Positions 53,133-59,689 of a stretch of DNA of 59,689 nucleotides are shown here, one piece after another. The notes beneath the pieces were generated by a model. It had not been told where the DNA came from. It was given only the letters and a program-made list of their open reading frames with translations, and did no database searches. This stretch comes from JADJEI01 sp035328465 (lineage in GTDB: Bacteria; Bacteroidota; Ignavibacteria; Ignavibacteriales; Ignavibacteriaceae). Each line of letters begins with the position of its first letter. The stretch's first letter is position 1. The stretch spans positions 1 to 59,689 of the forward strand of contig DAOLIQ010000011.1 of NCBI GenBank assembly GCA_035328465.1, given 5' to 3'. A program made the translations under genes and the position numbers.

Positions 53133-54734
53133 ATGAATATGAAAAATTTTTCAAAACTTCTGCTTTTACTGCTAGGGTTTAATTCTTTTTTATTGGCTCA
53201 GCCTAAGCTGGATATTGAGCCGGGAGAAATAGAATTTGAGGATATTTTCAAAAGATTTGAATCGGTTTATTTAATTAATGAAGGCGATCAGCCTTTGATA
53301 ATAGATTCAATCCATTATAATCCAGATTTATATTTTTTAAGATTTGACGGACCCTGGCAAAGTCCACATCAATTGATGCCGGGCGATTCCGTGAAAATGG
53401 ATTGTATTCTTATTGGGTTTTATTACATCTCTTCCTTCGACACTACTGACACGCTATTCGTTTATAATAATGGAGAAGAACCGATTGATGGCATAAAAAT
53501 TAAAATAGATTTTTTTGATGATGATCAGAGCACGGGAATAATTCAAGGCACTATTACAGATGGAACTAATCCAATTCCCGAAGCTGAAGTGAATATCATT
53601 TACGGCGGTAACTATATCCTTAAAAAATCTTTTACTGATATTAATGGTAATTTTTCTTGTATGCTGCCACCCGGAGAGTTTACCGTAGCAGTGCAGAAAG
53701 ATTCCTTCTATGTTGGATTTTATGACGGTCAGTTTGCGCCATTTTACGCAAAGAAAATAATGTTGGAAGCTGATTCAACCGTAAATATTAATATTACGTT
53801 AACTAAAATGCTTGAAACTAATCAGTCTGTTTCCGGGCAGGTTATTGATAGTGTTTCCGGCTTTCCCTCAAAAGGGATTGTTGTAATTCGTACAGGAGGG
53901 CATAACCCGAGTAAAATGATTCAATTAAACGATGTGCCGCTGCCGGATAATATTTACACGGTGTTTACTGATAATCAAGGATTTTATACTGCGAAGAATA
54001 TTATCAATCCGGGTTACTACTATGTTCAGGCTTTCTCAGATTTTTTTATACCGTCGTATTTTGGCGATCCAACTTCAACTGTTTTCTGGCAATTAGCTGA
54101 TTCAGTATTGGTAGATTCACCAATTACTGGTAAAAATATTGAATTGCAAAGAGATTCCTCCTATGGTGGGGGAAAAGGAAGTGGATTCGTAAATATTATG
54201 CCAGGTAAAAGTTTTGTCCCATCTGATGCTATGCTTTATGCTCAGTCGGTCACAAATAATTTAATTTATAATTATGGATTCACGCAGACTGATGGAACTT
54301 TTGATATAGGCTTTTTGCCGCAGGGAACATACAGACTTGTTGCTCAAAGAATAGGTTTTTCGGATGCTTTTAGTAAAGAGTTTAGTGTTGATCCTCTGAA
54401 TCCTATGGTAGATAGTATTGAGTTAACCTTCTACCTCACATCCGCAGGTGACGATGGAATTATAAATCCAGATGAAATTGTGCTTTATCAGAATTACCCC
54501 AACCCGTTTAATCCTTCCACGACGATTGAATTTTCTATCCCGGTTCGCACAAATGTCTCTCTCAAAATTACTAATTTACTTGGCGAGCAAGTTGCCGAAC
54601 TTTACAACGGTGAAATTGCACCCGGCAGACAGAAGTTTACATTCGATGCATCAGGTTTAAGTACAGGGATATATTTTGTAAATCTTGTTTCACCCACTTC
54701 GCGGCAAACAAAAAAGATTTTATTACTCAAGTAG
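53133..54734 (+). CDS. Secreted protein with carboxypeptidase-regulatory repeats and T9SS sorting domain
   Basis: The first plausible start is ATG 53133 (or 53139), giving about 533 residues with a signal peptide (MKNFSKLLLLLLGFNSFLLAQ); earlier starts would overlap the divergent sigma gene. About 25-150 is an Ig-like/ASH-type segment (LDIEPGEIEFEDIFKRFESVYLINEGDQPL). Two or three CarboxypepD_reg-like modules follow (IIQGTITDGTNPIPEAEVNI; VSGQVIDSVSGFPSKGIVVI; a weak one near 370). The end, LYQNYPNPFNPSTTIEFSIP to KKILLLK, is a canonical T9SS type A sorting domain. Being divergent from the ECF sigma gene, it may be under its control, which is inference. Confidence 0.84.
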   Translation: MNMKNFSKLLLLLLGFNSFLLAQPKLDIEPGEIEFEDIFKRFESVYLINEGDQPLIIDSIHYNPDLYFLRFDGPWQSPHQLMPGDSVKMDCILIGFYYISSFDTTDTLFVYNNGEEPIDGIKIKIDFFDDDQSTGIIQGTITDGTNPIPEAEVNIIYGGNYILKKSFTDINGNFSCMLPPGEFTVAVQKDSFYVGFYDGQFAPFYAKKIMLEADSTVNINITLTKMLETNQSVSGQVIDSVSGFPSKGIVVIRTGGHNPSKMIQLNDVPLPDNIYTVFTDNQGFYTAKNIINPGYYYVQAFSDFFIPSYFGDPTSTVFWQLADSVLVDSPITGKNIELQRDSSYGGGKGSGFVNIMPGKSFVPSDAMLYAQSVTNNLIYNYGFTQTDGTFDIGFLPQGTYRLVAQRIGFSDAFSKEFSVDPLNPMVDSIELTFYLTSAGDDGIINPDEIVLYQNYPNPFNPSTTIEFSIPVRTNVSLKITNLLGEQVAELYNGEIAPGRQKFTFDASGLSTGIYFVNLVSPTSRQTKKILLLK

Positions 54735-54740
54735 AAATTT

Positions 54741-54767
54741 AAAAGCTGCCTCGTGCAGCTTTTTTAT
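54741..54767 (+). terminator. Rho-independent terminator
   Basis: Arms AAAGCTGC and GCAGCTTT around CTCGT, followed by a T run, 7 bp after the stop codon of the T9SS protein gene. Confidence 0.8.
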
Positions 54768-54810
54768 TGCGATGTTCTAAACTCAATTTTAATTTACAAG
54801 CAAATAACCT

Positions 54811-54818
54811 TAAATTTG
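54811..54818 (+). promoter_or_regulatory. Possible -7 box (TAnnTTTG) of the OmpA-family gene
   Basis: TAAATTTG lies 28 bp before the ATG and fits the Bacteroidota -7 consensus; it equals the box before the GH2-like gene. The -33 region is AT-rich without a clear TTTG. Confidence 0.35.
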
Positions 54819-54846
54819 AACCGTCATTCAAAAATTAAGGTAATCT

Positions 54847-56310
54847 ATGAATCTGTTTTTTAGAATTGTTTTTATTGCTGTAATTTTTTCTATCTCAGTT
54901 CACTCGCAAAAAATTTCTAATCAATTATACCATCCGTTTTCGGGCACACTTGTTTTATCCTTTGAAGGAGGTTCGACACTTGAATACACTGATTTTAAAG
55001 GCAGCGGATTTGATTATTTTGGTAGAGCAACACTCGAATATTTTTTTGCTTCTTCAACAAAAAGCTCTTTTGGGTTAAGAGCGTTTGGAGGTGGCGGGTT
55101 TATATCGGGAGAAGATACGAGATTCACTCCAACAATTTTCCGAACTAAAATTGGATTTTTGGGCGGTGGAATTGTTTACGCATTTTCTCTGGGTGAAGTA
55201 GTATTCCCTTATTTATTTGCGGGTGTTTCAAATTTATGGTTTGATCCAAAAGGCGAAGCCGATCAAAAACTGCCAAATAATCTTGCAGATGTTTATAAGA
55301 AAAATGAATTAAATTATAACGGCGAATTGGGCTTTAGATTTTTAATCACTGATAACACAACTATTAATCTCGCTGGCGGTGTGCAGATAAGTCCAAATGA
55401 TTTTCTTGATGATATAGCTTCTGGAAAAAGTAACGACTTATTTTTTACATTGTCTGCAGGATTATCATATGCATTCTTTACGCAAAATGATATTGATAAT
55501 GATGGTGTGGTAGATTCAAAAGACATTTGCCCGAATACACCAGCCGGAGTAAAAGTTGATGAGTTTGGCTGTCCTCTTGACGGCGATAAGGATGGGGTTG
55601 CTGATTATCTCGATAAGTGCCTCACAACTCCCAAAGAAGTCAAAGTTGATAAAGACGGATGTCCTCTTGACACAGACAGAGACAACATTCCCGACTATAT
55701 GGATTTGTGTTCAAACACTCCCTACGGAGTTGAGGTTGATGAGTTTGGCTGTCCCTTTGATCGTGATGCTGATGGCGTACCAGATTATCTCGATAAGTGT
55801 GTTGCCACTCCCTATGATGTTCAGGTTGATGCTAACGGCTGCCCGATAGATTCGGATAAAGATGGCTTGCCGGATTTTCTCGACCAATGTCCAGACACAC
55901 CACTCGGTGATAAAATAGATCAAAATGGCTGCTCAGTGGTTGAACCCAAAATTGTAAAGGAAGAACTAAAAGAAATTACATTAAGCGGAAGCACTAACTT
56001 TGGATTTAATAGCGCTCAACTTTTACCAAGTGCTTATCCTGAGCTTGATAAATTGATTTTAACAATGAAAGAAAATCCCCTCAGCCGCTGGAGAATAGAA
56101 GGGCATACTGATAATGTCGGCTCTGCCGAAGGCAATAAAAAAATTTCTCTGATGCGCGCAGAATCTGTTCTAAATTATTTTGTTTCAAAAGGAATACTGA
56201 AAAATAGATTCGAAGTCGTTGGACTTGGTAAAGACTTTCCGATAGCTGACAATAAAACTGAAGAAGGCAGGGCTAAAAATAGAAGAGTAAAAATTATAAA
56301 AATTAATTAA
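54847..56310 (+). CDS. OmpA-family outer-membrane protein with thrombospondin type 3 repeats
   Basis: A 487-residue envelope protein with a signal peptide (RIVFIAVIFSISVHSQ). Residues about 25-210 form a small outer-membrane beta-barrel-like part (SFGLRAFGGGGFISGED, IGFLGGGIVYAFSLGEVVFPYLFAGVSN). Residues 215-364 are five thrombospondin type 3 repeats that bind calcium. The C-terminal part (about 375-487) is an OmpA domain that holds peptidoglycan: GSTNFGFNSAQLLPSAYPELDKL, RWRIEGHTDNVGSAEGNKKISLMRAESV, EGRAKNRRVKI. The protein links outer membrane and cell wall. pepT starts 34 bp later and may be co-transcribed. Confidence 0.92.
   Translation: MNLFFRIVFIAVIFSISVHSQKISNQLYHPFSGTLVLSFEGGSTLEYTDFKGSGFDYFGRATLEYFFASSTKSSFGLRAFGGGGFISGEDTRFTPTIFRTKIGFLGGGIVYAFSLGEVVFPYLFAGVSNLWFDPKGEADQKLPNNLADVYKKNELNYNGELGFRFLITDNTTINLAGGVQISPNDFLDDIASGKSNDLFFTLSAGLSYAFFTQNDIDNDGVVDSKDICPNTPAGVKVDEFGCPLDGDKDGVADYLDKCLTTPKEVKVDKDGCPLDTDRDNIPDYMDLCSNTPYGVEVDEFGCPFDRDADGVPDYLDKCVATPYDVQVDANGCPIDSDKDGLPDFLDQCPDTPLGDKIDQNGCSVVEPKIVKEELKEITLSGSTNFGFNSAQLLPSAYPELDKLILTMKENPLSRWRIEGHTDNVGSAEGNKKISLMRAESVLNYFVSKGILKNRFEVVGLGKDFPIADNKTEEGRAKNRRVKIIKIN
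55489..55938 (+). repeat. Five 90-bp units coding thrombospondin type 3 repeats
   Basis: Five consecutive units of exactly 30 codons, each with the calcium-binding pattern D-x-D-x-D-G...D...C...TP...V-D-x-x-G-C-P. Units 1 and 3 share the nucleotide run GATGAGTTTGGCTGTCC, so part of the array arose by fairly recent duplication or conversion. Confidence 0.85.
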
Positions 56311-56344
56311 AAAAATTTTCTTAAACCAAAAACCCGAGGTTAAC

Positions 56345-57592
56345 ATGTTCGATTCAAATTATAAGTTCACTTGCGTGGATAGATTTTTAAAGTACGTAAA
56401 GTACGATACTCAATCAGATGAAGAATCAACTTCATTCCCAAGCTCAGAAAAACAAAAAATCCTTTCTAAGGATCTTGCTGAAGAATTAAAAGCTTTGGGA
56501 TTAAAAGATGCACATATGGATGAGTGGGGATATGTTATGGCAACTCTTCCCTCTAACACAACAAAAAAAGTTGATCCAATTGCATTTATTGCGCACGTTG
56601 ATACTTCTCCTGCCGTTACAGGTAAGGACGTTAAACCAATGATCAGAAAAAATTATCAGGGTGGCGATATCAAACTTGAAAATGGCGGCTGGGTAATTTC
56701 TGTTAATGATAATCCTGACCTAAAAAATATGATTGGATTTGATATCATCACTACAGATGGGTCAACATTGCTTGGTGCTGATAACAAAGCTGGTGTTTCC
56801 GAAATTGTTGATGCGGTTAATTACTTGCTGACACATCCTGAAGTAAAACATGGTGACATAAAGATTTGCTTTACTCCAGATGAAGAAGTTGGAAGAGGAA
56901 CCGAAAATATTGATTTGAAAAAGCTTGGCGCAAAGTATGGATACACAATCGATGGATCGAGCAGAGGTGAATTGGAAACAGAAACTTTTTCTGCTGATGC
57001 TGTTGTGATAAAATTCTTTGGGAAAAATATTCATCCCGGTTATGCAAAAAACATAATGGTTAATTCGATAAAAGTTGCTTCCTACTTTATTGATAATCTT
57101 CCCAAAGGAACATTATCTCCTGAAACTACCGAGGGCAGAGAAGGGTATGTCCATTGCGGATCATTTAATGGTAATGAAGAACTTACAACCTTAAAATTTA
57201 TTATTCGTGATTTTGAAACTCCCAAATTGAAAGAGTATGAAGAATTATTAAAAAAGCTGGCAGAAGAAGTAGTGGTAAAATTTCCAGGATCAAGAATGGA
57301 GTTTCAGGTTATTGAGCAATATAGAAATATGAAAGAAGTTTTGGATAAACATCCACACGTTAATCAATATGCTGTTGAAGCCATGGAGCGATTAGGAATA
57401 AAGCCAATAATGCATCCAATACGCGGAGGAACGGATGGTTCTCGTTTATCTTTTATGGGACTGCCTACTCCAAATATTTTTGCAGGCGAACATAGTTTTC
57501 ACTCACAGCTTGAGTGGGTTGCAATACAAGATATGGAAATGGCAGTTAAGACTATCGTAGAAGTTGCAAAGGTTTGGGAGGAAAAGGCTTAA
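56345..57592 (+). CDS. pepT: Peptidase T (tripeptide aminopeptidase)
   Basis: A 415-residue cytosolic zinc peptidase of family M20B that removes N-terminal residues from tripeptides. Metal and active-site segments are visible: AFIAHVDTSPAVTGKDVKP (first His and Asp near 80), LLGADNKAGVSEIV (bridging Asp near 142), CFTPDEEVGRGTENI (general-base Glu and metal Glu near 177), DGSSRGELETETFSA (Asp) and the final His in NIFAGEHSFHSQLEW near 383. Length is as usual. GAGG lies before the ATG. It could complete the breakdown of tripeptides released by the TPP II-like peptidase far upstream, though the two genes are not linked. Confidence 0.96.
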   Translation: MFDSNYKFTCVDRFLKYVKYDTQSDEESTSFPSSEKQKILSKDLAEELKALGLKDAHMDEWGYVMATLPSNTTKKVDPIAFIAHVDTSPAVTGKDVKPMIRKNYQGGDIKLENGGWVISVNDNPDLKNMIGFDIITTDGSTLLGADNKAGVSEIVDAVNYLLTHPEVKHGDIKICFTPDEEVGRGTENIDLKKLGAKYGYTIDGSSRGELETETFSADAVVIKFFGKNIHPGYAKNIMVNSIKVASYFIDNLPKGTLSPETTEGREGYVHCGSFNGNEELTTLKFIIRDFETPKLKEYEELLKKLAEEVVVKFPGSRMEFQVIEQYRNMKEVLDKHPHVNQYAVEAMERLGIKPIMHPIRGGTDGSRLSFMGLPTPNIFAGEHSFHSQLEWVAIQDMEMAVKTIVEVAKVWEEKA

Positions 57593-57598
57593 TACAAT

Positions 57599-57679
57599 GG
57601 AACACGGATGACGCGGATTAAACGGATTTTCACAGATCTAATCAGTGCAGACCCGCGTTATCTGTGTTATCCGCGTTCT
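57599..57679. repeat. Imperfect palindromic intergenic element
   Basis: An 81-bp inverted repeat. The left arm begins GAACACGGATGACGCGG (57600) and the right arm, read on the other strand, GAACGCGGATAACACAG. Within each arm GCGGAT/ACGGAT-type words recur about every 10 bp. It fills the space between pepT and the U32 gene and extends up to 15 bp before the U32 start codon, so its hairpin may affect expression of the U32 gene. Confidence 0.7.
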
Positions 57680-57693
57680 ATTCTTCTAATCCT

Positions 57694-58908
57694 ATGATTA
57701 CAAAAAACCACAAACCAGAATTAATGGCTCCCGCGGGGGATTGGACAATGCTTCGCGCAGCTGTTAGCAATGGCGCTGATGCTGTTTATTTTGGATTAGA
57801 CAAATTAAACATGCGTGCAAAGGCTGCAAATTTTTCTGTTGATGAACTTCCTGAAATTGTTTCTTACTGCAAAGAACATAAAGTAAAAACATATCTAACA
57901 CTTAACACAATTGTATTTGAAGAAGAGCTTTCTGAATTAGAAGAAATAATTATTGCTGCAAAGAAGAATGAAGTTGATAGAATCATCTGTTCAGATTTAG
58001 CAGTAGCTGATTTGTGCCGCAAACATGGATTTCCATTTTGTATTTCAACACAAAGCTCAATTTCAAATTCACTCGCTGCAGATGTTTACAAAAGAATGGG
58101 AGCAGTAAGAATTGTACTTGCCCGAGAATGTTCGTTAGATGAGATAAAAAAAATCAGAGCTAAAACTGATTTGGAAATTGAAGCATTTGTTCACGGAGCG
58201 ATGTGTATTGCGGTTAGCGGCAGATGTTTTATGAGTCATCATTTGTTTGGCAAAAGTGCAAATCGCGGCGAGTGTATCCAACCCTGCAGAAGAGAGTATG
58301 AAGTTTACGATCCGGCAATTGATAAATCGTTAATCATTGGGGAAGATTATGTAATGTCTCCGCAGGATTTATGTACAATTGAATTTATTGATCAATTAAT
58401 TGAAGCAGGAATTGATTCATTCAAAATCGAAGGCAGAAAACGTGCACCGGAATATGTTGCAAAAGCAGTTTCAGTTTATCGCCAAGCAATTGATCTTTAC
58501 TTTGCAGGTAATTTTACTAAAGAAAAGAATAAAGAATTATTAACCGAACTCGAGAAAGTTTATAACCGCGGATTCTCATCCGGATTTTATTTTGATGTTC
58601 CTTCATCAGAAGAGTATGCCGGAGTAAACGGAAGTAAAGCAACTACAAGAAAAGTTTATGTGGGAAAAGTACTTAACTATTTTCAAGAGCCCCAGGTTGC
58701 GCATATTCTTTTAGAATCAGGTATGATACAAACTGATGATGAGCTTTTGATTATGGGCGAAACTACCGGTGTTCTTAAAATTAAGTTGGAAAAGATGAGT
58801 GTGAATGATAATGATAACTCAGTTGCAAGAAGAGGCGACGAAATAACTTTAAAAATTCCTTCGTTAGTTAGAAGAAATGATAAAGTTTATTTGGTTGAGA
58901 AATTGTAG
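57694..58908 (+). CDS. U32 peptidase family protein (TrhP/YegQ-like)
   Basis: I chose ATG 57694; a GTG 30 bp upstream lies inside the palindromic element and would add an unlikely N-terminus. This gives 404 residues. PELMAPAGDWTMLRAAVSNGADAVYFGL (about 7-34) starts a TIM-barrel. The U32 signature E-x-F-x-x-G-x-x-C is seen as EAFVHGAMCIAVSGRCFMS near 168-186, with further Cys residues in NRGECIQPCRREYEV that can hold an Fe-S cluster. Despite the name, characterised bacterial members (TrhP, RlhA) help hydroxylate RNA. The protein most likely acts in tRNA or rRNA hydroxylation rather than as a peptidase. Its stop codon TAG lies inside a REP palindrome. Confidence 0.88.
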   Translation: MITKNHKPELMAPAGDWTMLRAAVSNGADAVYFGLDKLNMRAKAANFSVDELPEIVSYCKEHKVKTYLTLNTIVFEEELSELEEIIIAAKKNEVDRIICSDLAVADLCRKHGFPFCISTQSSISNSLAADVYKRMGAVRIVLARECSLDEIKKIRAKTDLEIEAFVHGAMCIAVSGRCFMSHHLFGKSANRGECIQPCRREYEVYDPAIDKSLIIGEDYVMSPQDLCTIEFIDQLIEAGIDSFKIEGRKRAPEYVAKAVSVYRQAIDLYFAGNFTKEKNKELLTELEKVYNRGFSSGFYFDVPSSEEYAGVNGSKATTRKVYVGKVLNYFQEPQVAHILLESGMIQTDDELLIMGETTGVLKIKLEKMSVNDNDNSVARRGDEITLKIPSLVRRNDKVYLVEKL

Positions 58909-58932
58909 AGACGTAGCTCGCTACGTTTCTAC
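58905..58932. repeat. REP palindrome left of the RAYT gene
   Basis: A 28-bp hairpin with 12-bp arms GTAGAGACGTAG and CTACGTTTCTAC around a CTCG loop; one position is mismatched on DNA. It begins with GTAG and overlaps the stop codon of the U32 gene. It is nearly identical to the copy at 59536. Confidence 0.9.
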
Positions 58933-58935
58933 TTA

Positions 58936-59514
58936 TTACAATTCCGGCACATTTTCGGGATAATTTTTCTCAAACTCCCACTTCAAAGGATTTTGTTCGA
59001 TATAATTCCTGATATTAAAAAGTTCCCTTTCATTTCTGATTATTCTATCATAAAATCTTGGCTGCCATGTAAAATCAACAAAATTATTTTCTTTTGCTCG
59101 TTTAGTTACAGCCGATTTAAAAGATCGTTTGATTGAAGATAAAGAATTTGGTTTCGGCGATATTTGTGAATAGAATGATTTTTCTGATGAGTCACTTAAC
59201 TCAGAATTAGGTTTAGAGATGCTATTCCCCGTGATACTATTATGATAGTTGCTAATAATAATTCCGTGAAAATGATTTGGCATTACTACAGAATAATCTA
59301 ATTCAATGTTCTTTCTTAATTCAGCAATTCTTAACCACTCATCTTCAACAATCACCCCAAGATTATTTAACCTCATTGCTCCATTTACGATCTCACCAAA
59401 ATATTCTTTATGATTTTTAGTGACAATTGTTACAAAATACCACCATGGTGTTGTATAATCCCAAGTCTTTAACCTTATAGACTTTGTAATATGTATATTG
59501 TTCTGATTGTTCAT
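58936..59514 (-). CDS. REP-associated tyrosine transposase (RAYT, Y1_Tnp family)
   Basis: A 192-residue HUH nuclease related to IS200/IS605 transposases. The metal-binding motif His-hydrophobic-His is MPNHFHGIII (His81, His83). The catalytic Tyr is in NYIEQNPLKW (Tyr171), the usual YIxxNP of RAYTs. WDYTTPWWYFVTIVTKNHKEYFG and WQPRFYDRIIRNERELFNI are also typical. These single-copy domesticated transposases mobilise or spread REP hairpins instead of themselves. It is intact, with the full catalytic set, and stands between two nearly identical 28-bp palindromes in direct orientation, on the opposite strand to its neighbours. Confidence 0.93.
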   Translation of the reverse strand: MNNQNNIHITKSIRLKTWDYTTPWWYFVTIVTKNHKEYFGEIVNGAMRLNNLGVIVEDEWLRIAELRKNIELDYSVVMPNHFHGIIISNYHNSITGNSISKPNSELSDSSEKSFYSQISPKPNSLSSIKRSFKSAVTKRAKENNFVDFTWQPRFYDRIIRNERELFNIRNYIEQNPLKWEFEKNYPENVPEL

Positions 59515-59535
59515 ATATCAACTCTTTAAGTAATT

Positions 59536-59563
59536 GTAGAGACGTAGCTCGCTACGTCTCTAC
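59536..59563. repeat. REP palindrome right of the RAYT gene
   Basis: A perfect 28-bp hairpin, arms GTAGAGACGTAG and CTACGTCTCTAC around CTCG, 22 bp before the RAYT start codon. With its flanks (AATT before and TACT after) it matches the left copy over more than 30 bp, with one base different. Confidence 0.92.
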
Positions 59564-59689
59564 TACTAATTACAAAATCTTAGTTTATAAATAATAGTTG
59601 AACAATTATAAAAATTGGAAGTAGAATTATTATAGAAAACTTAAACATGTAACTGAAAAAATCAGGCATCTTAATATTGTTTTCTTCTG

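Noticed and set aside
55489..55938. Tandem DNA repeat of unknown type
   Set aside because: The 90-bp period is explained by five thrombospondin type 3 repeats in the OmpA-family protein.

Overview
The window looks like chromosomal DNA of a low-GC, Gram-negative member of the Bacteroidota/Ignavibacteria group, probably from a metagenome-derived scaffold because it carries a run of exactly 100 N. Support for this placement: four secreted proteins with C-terminal type IX secretion (T9SS) sorting domains, some with the NYPNPFNPSTTIEF-type signature; a PorV/PorQ-like outer-membrane protein; a TonB-dependent receptor with an N-terminal carboxypeptidase-regulatory domain but no SusD partner; a lipid A cluster and a heptose epimerase gene; and possible TAnnTTTG promoter boxes. 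Many genes have Shine-Dalgarno-like GGAG/AGGAG sequences, which fits Ignavibacteria better than typical Bacteroidia. The lineage is inferred from gene content, not from a marker-gene tree.

Layout. 1-5.6 kb: a very acidic small protein, heptose epimerase hldD, cobalamin-dependent methionine synthase metH (interrupted by the assembly gap), and a nitroreductase-fold flavoprotein carrying the iodotyrosine deiodinase substrate triad. 5.8-10.6 kb: an exported tripeptidyl-peptidase II-like subtilase followed 15 bp later by an OPT oligopeptide transporter, a likely peptide-scavenging pair. 11-16 kb: L-2-hydroxyglutarate oxidase family protein, CBS-domain protein, orphan methyltransferase, REP-like hairpins, an MFS transporter and tpiA. 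16.2-33.2 kb: a long run of + strand genes: a degenerate glycoside hydrolase 2-like protein with a membrane domain, smc, a T9SS beta-repeat protein, a HAD phosphatase, an ICMT-like membrane protein, lpxB, an LpxJ-like DUF374 acyltransferase, lpxK, ppdK, queA and ispD.

33.3-53.1 kb is mostly on the - strand and concerns the envelope and extracellular space: an M1-M28-PDZ fusion and an M16 peptidase in one operon; then TonB receptor, T9SS protein with a CxxCH motif, and PorV-like protein in another; a T9SS LamG-like protein; and a three-gene signalling module of ECF sigma factor, zinc-finger anti-sigma/TPR protein and a membrane-anchored TPR-CHAT (caspase-like) protein. 53.1-59.7 kb holds a T9SS protein divergent from the sigma factor, an OmpA protein with five thrombospondin type 3 repeats, pepT, a U32 peptidase-family gene, and a REP-associated tyrosine transposase (RAYT) framed by two nearly identical 28-bp palindromes.

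Most promising for follow-up: the RAYT with its flanking palindromes and the different hairpin families elsewhere in the window (13.8-14.0, 39.5 and 57.6 kb); the sigma/anti-sigma/TPR-CHAT module; the deiodinase-like flavoprotein; and the GH2-like/membrane fusion. No tRNA, rRNA, CRISPR array or prophage was seen.
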